From assembly GCF_030704535.1 (NCBI RefSeq), contig NC_081816.1, positions 12,082,501-12,146,500 of the forward strand: DNA of 64,000 nucleotides, given 5' to 3'. The stretch's first letter is position 1; the number at the start of each line of letters is the position of its first letter. The translations under genes were made by a program, and so were the position numbers. This document shows positions 25,169 through 36,796 of the stretch, piece after piece. The stretch comes from Vitis vinifera (lineage: Eukaryota; Streptophyta; Magnoliopsida; Vitales; Vitaceae). The notes under the pieces are model-generated. The model was not told the DNA's origin, ran no database searches, and saw only the letters and a list, made by a program, of their open reading frames with translations.

Positions 25169-25261
25169 TTACTTCAGATCTGAAAATAATTTAGAGCTGT
25201 ACAGCGACAATACTAAGAGGTGGGCCTTCAAGTCACCACAAAGATGCTTCAAGAATGACAT
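25169..25261 (-). promoter_or_regulatory. Possible uORF in ICMT 5' UTR (30 codons)
   Basis: ATG three bases after a good acceptor (TTTGCAG, AG at 25265-25266), 30 codons and a TAA, ending about 100 nt before the ICMT ATG. If the exon is real, this uORF would be translated first and could reduce ICMT translation. No conservation data. Confidence 0.35.
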
Positions 25262-25264
25262 TTC

Positions 25265-26123
25265 CTGCAAACGAGAGATCTAGTTTAGGATCTAGAGAAC
25301 TTTGCATAAATTGTTAAGACATATTGCTGGAAGCTTTTAAATCAGTCCTGACATGGAATAAACAAAGTAGGCAGCTCAAAAACACTTGCTACTAGATGAA
25401 ATCTATGTGATCACTCAATAACATGCCTTATCCTCTTTCTACAAAAATGAAAAAAAAAATGCCTAAAATGGGATAGATTGATAACCTGGTGATACCCATG
25501 AGTGTCTGCTTTCTTTATATCGGTGTCTAATCATCTACAAAGTGGGATAGATTGAAGATGTTGGTAACCTAGCTACAATGGGAAAGATTAAATTGAAAGG
25601 TGTTTCAAACCTGATGGATGATGAATCCTAACCAACAAACTGAAAATTATTTGCTCAACAGTCAAGAAATGATATCCACAATATAAGCCTATTTAAATTA
25701 AGAATGCCAAGATGTATGAGATGTACCAGAAGAGAAGGCAAAACTGGGGAAAAAAACACATTCATATGAACTGAAAGCTAACAACAATTGAGGACAATAC
25801 TGAAGACAATTGGTTGACATGGTTTTGGTCATGCCCAACTAAGATAAAGTTTCATTCTGAAGGCGCTACAAGCATAGCATTAAACAGTAGGATGGCTCAA
25901 CGAAAGTGTTCTCCAAGACTGAGAATTTGATGCAGATATGATTCAAGAAGATGACTCATGAACATCAGCCTGAATCAATCAATGGTGTCTAATAAGTCCC
26001 CTGCTCTTCACAACAGTGCCTTGACTTTCAATATAAATTGACCGATCAAAATTTCATTTGATTCAAAAGGGAAACAAACAAAATCTAACAATCCCAACTC
26101 GAAATATGAAACAAACACCTCAC
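25265..26123 (-). other. Probable 5'-UTR intron of ICMT
   Basis: On the minus strand a donor AGAAG|GTGAGG (GT at 26122-26123) and an acceptor GTTTGCAG (AG at 25265-25266) bound an 859-bp T-rich segment upstream of the coding exon. This is a splice-signal inference only. Confidence 0.5.
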
Positions 26124-26289
26124 CTTCTACTTCCAAATCTCAAAAAATGGAAAAAAAATTGCTTGGGTTAGGGTTTGAACGCAAACCCCATCGAGGAGAG
26201 AGCAGAGATGGGTTTCAGGTTAAATCCGAATCCAAACTGGGGATTGATTTGCACTCATCCCAAATACACACTAAAGTAGTAAAGTGTGC

Positions 26290-26299
26290 GGATATATAG
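26290..26299 (-). promoter_or_regulatory. Candidate ICMT TATA box
   Basis: Minus strand reads TATATATCC about 25-35 bp upstream of a pyrimidine/purine-rich leader that runs to the proposed donor at 26124. The position fits a plant core promoter. Confidence 0.4.
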
Positions 26300-26649
26300 G
26301 AATCAACTTCACTGATTATTTTTGTCGAAAAATTATTAATCATAAGCCATTACCGACGTTAGAAATCTAGAGCCTCTTGGCGTATGACAAAAATAGAAAA
26401 CTATTTTTAAAAATTCCTAATTTTGTTTGGACATAGTTATTTTAAAACAATTTTTAAAAATAAACAATAATATTTAAAACACAATTAAAAGTTAGTTTTA
26501 CCAATTTTAAATAAGGAAATTATAGAAAAAATTTAAAAAATTCATAAAAAAAACAAGTAAAATTGAACATGATATGATTCTCTTTCTCCCTCCATAATTT
26601 AATACCAATATCATAAATCTTAAAATATTATATTCTTTTAAATTACACA
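26300..26649. other. AT-rich intergenic DNA
   Basis: No gene or repeat recognised beyond A/T runs. Confidence 0.5.
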
Positions 26650-27760
26650 GAATTTTTTTATATATTTTATATTTTTTTTAAAAAGTATTAAGAAAATAAA
26701 TTTCAAATCAAACTGATAAATAAAATTTATTAATTTTTAAAAATAATTTGAAACTCAAAAATAGATTTAATTAATATTAAAAAGTTATGGAACTCAATAA
26801 CTTTGCATATATATTGTTAGGCAAATAAACTTCAAATTAAGCAATACTTGATATGTTAAATTAGCAAGTCTATTAATTTTTAAAAATAATTTAAAACTCA
26901 AAGCAAACCAATTAATACCAGAAATTTTTGGAAAAAAAATTGATCTAAAACGACTTTATTGTTTTTCTTTTATATAGAATCATTATTTTGTTAATTCTTT
27001 TTCACGAGAGAAATGAACTCCAAATTAAACAAAACTGGTAATTTTTATTCTTTTGCATTAACTTCATTAATGAGTCTAGTAATTTTTAAAAATAAGTTAA
27101 AACTCAAATAATGATGCAATCAATACTAAAGATTTATGGACAAAAAAGGTCTAAAATGACTATTGTTTTTCTTCAACATAGAATCATTATTATTATTATT
27201 ATTTAACCAAGCAAATAAATTTCAAATTAAACAAAACTTATTATATTGGATTCATTAACAAGTCTAGTAATTTTTAAAAATAATTTAAAACTTAAATAAT
27301 AAACTCATTAATACTAGAAATTTATGGATAAAAATTATTAGTCCATAATAACTCTTTTTTGTTTTGTTTTTTGCACATAGTTATATTTTTATAAATTTTC
27401 CCACTATAAAAAAGAACTTCAAATCAAGTGATACTTTGTAATGAATTTATTAATAAGCTTAAGAATTTTTAAAAATAATTTAGAACTCAAAAAATAGATC
27501 CAATCATTAAAAAAATAATATATCAAAATTGAAATATCATTAGTAGTAACTTTACCGTTTCTCTCATGCACACAAATACATATTTTGAATTTAGGTAAAT
27601 AAATTATAAATTAAATAAGACATAATTAATAATATTCTTTAATGAATTTTTTAATTTTTAAGAATAATTTTGAATTCAAAAAATTGATTAAATTAATTGC
27701 ATATCAAATCAAAATATTCTAAAATATTATACACATGAAATAAAAAACTTGACTCATTTA
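26650..27760 (+). repeat. Degenerate ~190-bp AT-rich tandem array
   Basis: The block 'taatttttaaaaataa' with a following 'aactcaaa' recurs near 26733, 26874, 27075, 27266, 27458 and 27645. Spacings are about 141, 201, 191, 192 and 187 bp. Between them each unit has a T-rich stretch and 'aaattaaacaaaact'-type text. Six diverged copies of a satellite-like monomer. Confidence 0.7.
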
Positions 27761-27855
27761 CATGTTAAAAAAGTTAAACTTTATTAAAAAATTTATGAAA
27801 ATTGTAGGAAATCTTTGAATTGCCTTTTGAAAAATCCAGGATCCAATAAAAAAAT

Positions 27856-28177
27856 TGTTTCATCGTTCAATTCTTCTTCCCAAGTTGTGAATGGAACCAT
27901 AGTCAAATCGAGAACCACTTTGTTTCACAGCACAAAAACCTTTCACCTACTCTTCAAAAACTTTTCTTTTTAAGTTATCTCTGTATTTCTTTTCAAAGAA
28001 AATAAAAGTAACCCAGAGAGTTCGAGAGACTTATATATATGTGTGTGTGTGTGTTTAGTGGAGTGGTTTATGGGCAGTTTCTAGCAATTCCAACTCCCAG
28101 CAAATACTCCCCCCAGATCTCTAATTTGTTGGATTGGGTTGGGTCAACCAGACTTGGGCACCCACCCAACTCCAACA
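27856..28177 (-). repeat. Probable Ty1/copia LTR remnant
   Basis: On the minus strand it runs from TGTTGGAGTTGGG (28177) to GATGAAACA (27856), 322 bp with TG/CA ends. It contains a TATATATA promoter-like run and has a purine-rich tract (GTGCAAGTGGAAGA) just upstream of its start, where a polypurine tract should be. No partner LTR is present. Confidence 0.45.
28033..28056. repeat. (TA)n(TG)n microsatellite
   Basis: Runs of TA followed by TG, inside the copia LTR remnant. Confidence 0.8.
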
Positions 28178-28854
28178 TCTTCCACTTGCACAAGATGAGT
28201 TGATATAGTTGACCAATAATTATCCAAGTCCATTCTCTTAGCCTTTTTAAGGTGATTCATACAAGCAAATGGGTCGTGTGACCATACGAGCACATCTACA
28301 ATTTTGAGAGCTTATAAAGTTATGTAGGTTCTAGGGATACATAATAGCTTAACCCCAAAATTATGAGTGAACAATTATAATCATGTCTCATTGTACCCCA
28401 GATTTATTTAGTTACATTTTAATGTATATACTTAATCCCTTAAAGTTGCTTATTACAAAATATTATAAATGTATTCACAATTATATTAGCTACAAAAGCA
28501 ATATAACCGGTCGACTATAAACACATCTTTATTAATGTAATTCAAAAAAAATATCTCTTTTAAACTCATGTTTTTTATATTCAAATTAATCGTTTGTCCA
28601 ATATGTCCCATAAGGATAAATTATTTTATTTCTATCTGAAACATGCCAAAGTAGCATAACTAATTTGTCACCTCAAAACATAGCAAAAAATATAAATAGT
28701 ACAATAGAGGGCTATTATAATTGTAATAAGCCCTAAGGATATCACACAGTGAGAATGTAGGGATTAATCACTCACTTTCCTTATTAGTCACTTTCAAACA
28801 CCTATAATATGAAATACATGCTATGGTGGTTTCTCTTCACATAGAGAGTGAATT
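28178..28854 (-). other. Non-coding, probable copia 3' internal remnant
   Basis: AT-rich, no reading frame. Position next to the LTR remnant suggests untranslated internal copia sequence. It is cut at 28855 by element B. Confidence 0.3.
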
Positions 28855-29249
28855 TGTAGACCCTCCCTCCATTTTGTCCCTTTAGTACATGTCTTTAAGT
28901 TCACTTCCAGTATTCCACAGTGTTTCTTTGATGGCTCATTACTACTCGTATAACTTACCTTTTTTGAGCCACTTTGGAGACTTTGGTTGAGGGGTTTATC
29001 CAGTTCCACATTATGACATTGGTTGCCCTTTAAGTTTAGACTAGGCTTCACTTATGTGCACTTTAGGTTAGCCTTAGTTAACCCACCTAGTCACCCGACC
29101 CGTATAGGTATACCCGATCTATTAGGCACTACCTTAGGCTTATTTAGACATCTCAGGCCCGTCTAGGTTCACCTAGGCCCATTTAGACACTTTAAGCCCA
29201 TTTAGGCACGATTGGCCCATTAGACATTCTTAGCAGGACTTGTTTGAAT

Positions 29250-30044
29250 GCCTAAAAGATTAAAGTGACTTTAGACACTTAGGTATGAAAGTGGTAATGA
29301 ACGCCTAATTGAGAAAGTCGCTATGAACACTTAACTGAGAAAATGCCTTTGTACACCTTAGTGAGAAAGTGACTTTGAATGCCTAACTAAGGAAGTGGCT
29401 CTATACGCCTAAGTGAGATAGTGGCTCTGAATAAAATAACCGAGAAAGTGGCTTAGAATGCTTAAGTGAGAAAGTGACTCTAAACGCCTATGTGAGAAAG
29501 TGACTCTAAACTCCTAGCTAAGAAAGCCTCTCTAAACACCTAACTGATAAAGTGGCTTTAAACGCGTGAGTGAAAAAGTGGATCTGAACACCTAAGTGAG
29601 AAATTCCCTCTAAATGACTAACTAAGAAAGTGGCTTTGAATGTGTAACAAAGAAAATGACTTTGAACGCCTAACTGAGAAAGTCCTTTTGAATGGGTAAC
29701 CTAGACACTAGCTCTGAATGCCTAAGTGAGAAAGTGGTTATACACGCCTAACTAAGAAAGAGGCTCTTAATGCTTAACTGAGAAAGTGGCCTTGGACGCC
29801 TAAGTGAGAAACTGACTCTAAACCCCTAATTGTGAAAGTGGCTTTGAAGGCCTAAGTGAGAAAGTGGCTTTGAAGGCCTAAGTGAGAAAGTAGATCTGAA
29901 CGCCTAAATAAGAATGGGGCTTTAACCACCTGATTAAAAAACTGGCTCTAAATGCCTAACTGAGAAAGTGGCTCTTAATGACTAAGAATGAAAGTGGCTA
30001 TGAACGCCTAATTGAGAAGGTGGCTCTGAATGCCTAACTGCAGT
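29250..30044 (+). repeat. ~28-bp minisatellite, direct block 1
   Basis: Degenerate units of the form 'gcctaactgagaaagtggctctgaa', about 28 copies. Units alternate 'aagtgag' and 'aactgag'. The block ends at a symmetric junction gcctaactg|cagttagaca. Confidence 0.92.
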
Positions 30045-31616
30045 TAGACATTTAGAGCCACTTTCTCACTTTCACATTAAGAGCTACTATCTGGGTTAGG
30101 TGTTATAAGAGACTTTCTTAGTTAGGAGTTAAGAGTCACTTTCTCACTTAAGTGTCAAAGCCACTTTCTCAATTGGGCATTCACTGCCACTTTCTAACTT
30201 GGGGTCTTAAGAGTCATTTTCTTGGTGACACATTTAAAGGCAACTTCTTAGTTAGGCGTTCAGAGTCACTTTCTCATTTAGGCGTTCGAAGTCACATTCT
30301 CATTTAGGTATTATGAGTCTCTTTCTCACATAGCCATTCAGAGCTACTTTCTCAGTTAGGTGTTTAGGGTTACTTTCTCACTTCTGTGTTCAAAGCCAAA
30401 TTCTCAATTAGATGTCCAGAGCAATTTTCTTAGTTAGGAGTTTTAAGCCACTTTCTCACATTTGTGTTCAAAGCCAATTTCTCACTTATGCGTTCAGAGC
30501 CACTTTTTCACTTAAGCGTTCAAAGCCATTTTCTTTGTTAGGTGTTCAAGGCCACTTTTTCACTTAGGCATTGAGAACCACTTTGTTAGTTAGGCGTTCA
30601 AAGATATTTTTTCAATTAGGCATTCATAGCAGCCTTCTCATTTAGGAGTTCAGAGCCACTTTCTCAGTTATAATTTTAAGCCACTCTATCAGTTAGGTGT
30701 ATGAGCCAATTTTTGAGTTAGGCGTTCAAAGCCACTTTCTCACTTAGGTGTACAAAGTCACTTTCTCAGTTAAGCGTTCATAGCCTCTTTTTGAATTAGG
30801 CGTTCTTAACCACTTTTGTACTTACGCCTTAGGAGCCACTTTCATAGTTAGGTTTTTAGAGCCAGCCAGTTACTCAACCAAGCATTCAGAGCCACTTTCT
30901 CACTTAGGTGTTCAAAGCGACTTTCCCAATAAAGGGTTGAGAGTTAGTTTCATACTTTGGCATCCAAGGCCACTTTCTCAATTAGGCATTAAGAGCCACT
31001 TTCTAAGTGAGGCATGTAGTGCCACTTTCGCACATAGGCTTTTAGACCCCTTTCCTCAGTTAGGTGTTTAGAGCTACATTCTCATGCATGGGTTTAAAGC
31101 CACTTTCTCAGTTAGGCCTTTAGAGTTACTTTATCAATTAGGTGTTTGGAGCCACTTTCTCAATTAGGCGTTCAAAGCCACTTTCTCACTTAGGAATCCA
31201 AATTCACTTTCTTAGTTAGGCGTTGAGGGCCACTTTCACACTTAGGGGTTTAGAGCCATATTCTTAGTTAGGCGTTAGAAATGACTTTCTTAGTTATGTG
31301 TTCTAAGCCACTTTCTCACATAGGAATTTAGAACCACTCTCTTATTTAGGCATTCAGGGCCACTTTCTCAATTAGGCGTTCAAGGACATTTTCTTAGTTA
31401 GGCGTTTAGAGCCACTTTCTTACTTAGGTGTATAGAGCCACTTACTCAATTTGGCATTCAATAAGACTTTCTCAATTAGCCATTCAGAGCCACTTTATCA
31501 CTTGTGAAGTTCAGAACCACATTCTCAGTTAGGTGTTGATCCACTTTATTAGTTATCATTTAGAGCCACTCTATTAGTTAAGCATTCAAAGCCACTTTCT
31601 CAGTTAGGCGTCCAGA
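30045..31616 (-). repeat. ~28-bp minisatellite, inverted block
   Basis: The same unit in reverse complement ('ttcagagccactttctcagttaggcg'), about 55 copies, continuing for a few units at 34996-35025 after the inserted LTR material. Confidence 0.92.
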
Positions 31617-32335
31617 TTCCTTACAACCACCTAATTGATTGCCCTGTTTGCCACAACATTGAAGTATTACTACAATTTTCCATTGTCATTAGAGCAAAAT
31701 AATTTCGATTGCCATGGAGTTAAGATCTTTTGGAAGCTCTGAGTACTCCCTAAACTTCTTAAGAATTGGAACATATGCCTCAATAAGAGATACGACTCAT
31801 CAGGTAAACTTTCCTGCATAAAAATATATCCATAGGATGATATAAAAAAAATGATCATTTGCTCCCTACCAACCATAACGATGTTTTCTTTGGGAAATCA
31901 ATTGGCTCTTAAAGCTCCTAAATGACAAGCAATTCGAGTATAACCTAGGGGTCATATTTCTCTATGTTGGTAATTGAAACCTGTGTCATGACACATACAT
32001 ATGCTCGGTGCATTTGTTAATCCGAAAATCATGACCAAACCCCTCATATAATACATGAAGATTTAATCTTTATTCAATATTCTTTAATAAACAACTCATC
32101 AACTCATCTTTTAAGGTCTACATACTCCATGCAATGTGTATGGTACATCAATAAATTAGGGAAAGAAGAATCTAAAGCTAGATTAATTGCATTTGGTAGG
32201 TTTGCATAATTGACAATTCATACCATAGTTTATTATTGGGAGTCAAGTTGCTAGAATCAACCAATAGCTGTTGCACTTCTTTTGCCACTTTCACAATCTG
32301 TTTTGGGATGGATCCTATTACACCTTCTACAATTT
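31617..32335 (-). pseudogene. Ty3/gypsy pol remnant
   Basis: Sequence that is not minisatellite. On the minus strand at 32004-32032 it reads MIFGLTNAPS, a form of the gypsy RT motif MPFGLTNAP; the rest is too decayed to place. Direction is opposite to the LTR fragment that follows. Confidence 0.45.
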
Positions 32336-32446
32336 TTGAGTCGCGAGCATCTTAGCGTAGCAAGCTAAGCATTGGGAGTAAGGCTGACTTAGCAAGATCA
32401 AGTGTCTTGACTTATCTAAGTGCCGCACAAGCTTAGTAAACGACTA
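32336..32446 (+). repeat. Fragment of an LTR related to the chromovirus at 2616-8409
   Basis: About 110 bp match the reverse complement of the first 115 bp of the LTR at 2616 (gagcatcttagc, aaggctgacttagcaagatc, taagtgccgcac, ending in ttgaca) with several substitutions. It shows an older member of the same family in the opposite orientation. Confidence 0.85.
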
Positions 32447-32479
32447 AGTTCTTGACATTATGCTCCAAAGTGTTGAGAC

Positions 32480-32602
32480 AGTTTAGAGGGTGACATGATG
32501 GTTGACAAGATACCTTCTATGGAGAACCTAGTGGATCCTTTCACCAAGACATTGACAAGAAGAGTCTTTGTTGGTCACAGGGATAACATAGGTTTCAAAT
32601 GA
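32480..32602 (+). pseudogene. Ty1/copia RNase H C-terminal fragment
   Basis: Last ~40 codons of a copia polyprotein: motif ENLVDPFTKTL followed by GHRDNIGFK and TGA at 32600-32602. The LTR follows 50 bp later, as expected for the 3' end of a copia element. The rest of pol is missing. Confidence 0.8.
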
Positions 32603-32651
32603 GTATATGTCATGCTTTATAATCATGATGCTTTAAGTGTTAGTGAGCAAA

Positions 32652-34030
32652 TGTTAGGATAAATCCCTTAAAAGCATGACATGATGTGATAAATTTTGAA
32701 TTCATTATTTATTTAATGATGTTCTAGTTTCACTGTTATCTATCTTTATTCTATGTATTATATTTTATAAGCATTCTTAGCTACATCTTTTGCATTATAC
32801 GTGACTTAGGTGCATTACAAGTTGCACAAAAACTCTAAGTCATGGGTTCCTTGCAAATAAATGACTTGTTCACAACCGGTTCATGGGTTTAGGCAACCCA
32901 TTAGAGGTTGTAGTGCACCACCTCCTATTTGGAGGGATGGCTGACCTTGGTTATTGGGATGGGTTTCCCATGGTGAGTGCACTAGTGTGTATGATTAGAC
33001 ATTGTTGATGGAAGCCGATAGCAATAGGTATTCTCAATAGAGGAACCATGATATCTCTTAGGATTGAGAAAGTGTGTCATCTTAGGTGATCCTAAGGCTC
33101 ATGGAAACTATGGTCATAGTAGTTTCTTAAGTGGAACTTGACATAGGCTCTTTAAGAGTTAAGATTTGTCAATTGAACACATAATAGGAGGATCTGTAAC
33201 TCAAAGATAGTAGAGGTAGTCTTGAAAGGTTGATAGCTTTCACCTTGTTGGACTATGGACACCAGTTTATGGGGAGACTAAACACAATGGATAGTAGGTC
33301 ACGAACCCAAGCACTTAGTGTCTCGTTCTTATTTACATAGGATATTGGAGTTCAGATGATTCTTTATAGTGGGATGTTGAATCATCTTTAAAATAATTGG
33401 ATTTTGAGGGAGCTAATATTCCTATGGGTCCTAGTGGTCTCCGCTTTGAGCTCATATACTTATTGGTATGGGTTATGAGAGTTGGATTGGCTCTAGGTTT
33501 ACTTTTGTGCATAAAGGTGTTTTGGTAATTACACAAGGTTGCATAGGGGTAAGTGAACAAGGTCTCTGGATTTGAAAAATTGATTAATTAGTAGGCCTTA
33601 TTGGGTTAATTAATCAATTAGAACCCATTTTAGGCTCAAGTCACTTAAGCCCACTTAGGAACCCTATAAATACCCCTTAGGGGTTAGGGTTTCCATAGGT
33701 TTGGTCTTCCACCATCTAAAGAGATAGGGAGCCATAGCCTTCACCCTCTTTTTGTCCCTACCTGAAGTGTTCTGAGATCAAGGTTCAAGTCATCGAGCGA
33801 AAGACTTCGGGTTTATGAGACTTCTGCGATTTCGATCTTCATCTTAACCATGTGGATTTGATTCGAGAACATCTGAATATGAGGTATGGTTTTTGTTAGC
33901 ACTTTCTGCATTCTTTTAAAGTTTAAGTTTTTTTTTTCCACTATGCATAGGATTTATAAAAAAACTAGGATAGTTATGCATGTTCCTTACTTGATTCGGG
34001 CTTAGGAAATAGAGAAATTCGAGTTTTTCC
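32652..34030 (+). repeat. Copia LTR, plus orientation
   Basis: Starts TGTTAGGATAAATCCC and contains a TATA box (TATAAATA, 33665-33672). It runs to about 34030, where the inverted copy begins. About 180 bp present in the inverted copy are missing near 32995. Confidence 0.75.
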
Positions 34031-34995
34031 TATCACTAAACCCATAGGAGTATTGACTCCCTCAAAATCCAATTCTGAAGTTAATTCAACATCTCACCAC
34101 AGAGAATCAATTGAACTCCAGTATCCTTTGTAAATAACAATGAGACACTACATGCTCGGGTCTGTGACTTGCTATCCATTGTGCTCAGTCTCCCTATGAA
34201 CTGGTGTTCATAGCCTAACAAGGTGAAAGCTATTAGCCTTTCAAGACTACCTCTACTATCTTTGAGTTACAAATCCTCATATTATGTATTCAACTAACAT
34301 GTCTTAGCTCTCAAAGAGCCCATGTCAAGTTCCAGTTAAGGAACTACCATGACCATAGTTTCCATGAACACTCCTTAGGATCACCCAAGAGAATACACTG
34401 TCTCAATCCCATGAGATATCATGGTGCCTTTATTGAGAATACCTATTGCTATCGACTTCCATCAACATTGACCCAATCCATAGGGAGTATATGATTAGCT
34501 TATGATCTCACCCATAGGTCAAAGCCACTACTAACTTTAGCATATGCTCAATATTCTCTCAAGGTTGAGAGACAAAAGAATGAAGCAGCTTGGTGAGGTC
34601 ATGACTACTTGGCAACCATTAGTCATGACTCATCGTAGGTCCTACCCAATGTGTAACCATACACACTAGTGCACTCATCGTGGGAAAACCATCTTGATAG
34701 CTAAGACCAACCATTCCTCCAATTAGGAGGTGGTGCACTATAACCTCTAATGGGTTGCCTAGACCCATGAACCGGTTATGAACAAGTCATCTATTTGTAA
34801 GGAACCCATGACTTAGATCTTCTGTGCAACTCCTAACGCATCTAAGTCACGTATAATGTAAAAGATGCAAACAAGAATGCTTATAAAGTATAATGCATGG
34901 AATAAGGATAAAAGTGAAACTATAACATCATTAAATAAATAATGAATTCCAAATTTATTACATCATGTTATGCTTTTAAGGGCTTTATCCTAACA
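34031..34995 (-). repeat. Copia LTR, minus orientation, truncated
   Basis: Reverse complement of the 5' part of the LTR at 32652, ending ATCCTAACA at 34995. Together they form a long inverted repeat with arms of about 0.8-0.95 kb and a spacer of about 0.6 kb. It abuts the minisatellite directly. Confidence 0.85.
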
Positions 34996-35399
34996 CTTTC
35001 TCAATCAGACATTTAGAGCCTCGCTCTATATGTGTAAGTGAAAAAGTGGCTTTGTACGTATAAGTGAGAAAGTGGCTCAGTAGGCCTAACTGAGAAAGTG
35101 GCTTTGAATGCCTAACTGAGAAAGTGCCTTTGAATGATAACAAATACGGTGGCTCAACACCTAATTGAGAATGTGGCTTTGAACTCCAAAAGTGAGAAAA
35201 TGGCTTTGAATGGCTAATTGAGAAAGTCTCATTGAACACCTAATTAAGAAAGTGACTTCATACTCTTATGTGATAAAGCGGCTCTAAACGCCTAATTAAG
35301 ATAGTGGCCTTGAATGCCTAATTGAGAAAGTGGTCTTGAATGCCTAATTGAGAAAGTGGCCCTGAATGCCTAAGTGAGAGAGTGGTTCTGAATGCTTTG
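34996..35399 (+). repeat. ~28-bp minisatellite, direct block 2
   Basis: After a short inverted piece (34996-35025) the units return to the same orientation as block 1, about 13 copies, ending 'gagagtggttctgaatgctttgta'. Confidence 0.88.
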
Positions 35400-36330
35400 T
35401 ACATAATTTTTTATTATTATTGTCAATCACTTTTATTTATTTAGTTATTCATTATTTTTTATTTATTTTGTTCATTATATTGTTATTTATTCATTTATCT
35501 ATTATAATTATTTTATCATTCTCCGATTCATTTATTATTTTATTTATTTATTCTTTATTCATTTATCCGATTTAATAATTTGAAGTTTTATAGGAAAATC
35601 TACTGATGGAGAAGTGATGCATGGTTTGATTTTTGGAAATTAAAAAAAAGGACTTTTCTGGTGGATGAGACGAATAGTTTGGAGAGAAGAGGAGTCCTTA
35701 GTTGGGACAGCTCCAATTGATATAAAAACACAGGCTGATGGTTTTGTGAGACATTTGGGGAAATTGTTTTTCAGATGGAGAAAGAAAAGAAAGCACAGAG
35801 GGAAAGATATAGGAAAGAAGGAGGTTTTCAGGAGGAACTTTTAGCACGCATAGAGAAAACATAGGGGAAGAGGTTCATCTTAGAGAGGGGAATTAGAAAA
35901 GAGAAGCAGACTTTGCTTCTTCGGAGAAGTTCTAAGGTAAGTTTTCTGTTTATTTTTCTGGCTCGCCTTTCCAATCTATATTCTTCATTCTCTCATTTTA
36001 TGATCTGGAACACTCTTTGCTTGTTGGGTTGAGGATGGTAGAAACTTCATATGAACTGTGCCGATTTCTAGTTCTTGCGTATGCTTACAAATATTGTTTC
36101 ATTCCCTGCTATTTTTTTTTAGCATTATTTGAACTCAGTGAAGCTCTGTTTCACGTGTTATCTGAAAATGATGGCTATCTTTCTCTTATTTGAATATTCT
36201 AGTATCTTTTCCACCAGTCGAAGTCCATTGAAGGCATATGAAATGTGGCTTCTCTTTATTCATATATTGTTTGTTTGTTTTTTTTCCTCTAGTTCCCCTC
36301 TGGTCTGGTCTCTGTTCTTTCTTTCTAAAT
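35400..36330 (+). other. Element B body: AT-rich block and GA-rich leader
   Basis: 35400-35600 is the TTATTTA-rich block shared with element A (9930-10160). 35640-35940 is GA-rich and followed by a donor-like AAG|GTAAGT at 35936. No protein homology. Confidence 0.45.
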
Positions 36331-36480
36331 TTTATGATGAACTGGATCTGGGGAAGTGGATCGATGGATTTATTAGAGGGAGAGGTATGGATTTAGGCTT
36401 GTTCTTGGGGAATGCATTGATAGACATACATGCAGAGAGTGAATGCATTCAAGAGGACCTTGGTCACTCACCTAGGTACG
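36331..36480 (+). pseudogene. PPR-protein fragment
   Basis: Reads ELDLGKWIDGFIRGRGMDLG, then LFLGNALIDIHAESECI, which fits the plant PPR-repeat consensus (LGKWIHGYI...LGNALIDMYAKCG). About 50 codons, start and end abrupt. It is a short relic carried in element B. Confidence 0.6.
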
Positions 36481-36611
36481 TCTTATTTATCAACTAAGGC
36501 TGGGATGCATACTGTGTTGTTGAAGGAAACAGAACGACTGTGTTATCAGCTATGAAGAGACATGCATGATGAGTCCAAATCCCATGCATCAACTGTGTTC
36601 AACCTTAGATA

Positions 36612-36796
36612 CAGATGAGCATTTGCATGTCCAAATTGGAGATCTTTTGCAATAGGCCAACTATTGCTGCCTTAATTGGTTTTGGCTTGGATCTAAGCTT
36701 GGGAAATTCTGGTGGAAGTAGTATAAATGCTACAAAGGCTTCAGATAATGAGTCTCCACTTAACAAAGTCAAGACATAAGAAAATGAGTGTCTTTG
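36612..36796 (+). pseudogene. VPS13-like fragment, left piece
   Basis: Reads KLEIFCNRPTIAALIGFGLD and LSLGNSGGSS..., then after a TAA codon ENEC. It resembles plant VPS13 / chorein-type lipid-transfer proteins (At1g48090-like). No intron. The SIRE-like solo LTR splits it at 36797; the continuation is at 38713. Confidence 0.55.
36792..36796. repeat. Target-site duplication, SIRE-like solo LTR
   Basis: CTTTG here and at 38713-38717, immediately outside TGATT...AATCA ends. Confidence 0.85.

Noticed and set aside
29250..31616. Short regular repeats resembling a CRISPR array
   Set aside because: Units are degenerate, contiguous with no unique spacers, change orientation, and the DNA is eukaryotic.
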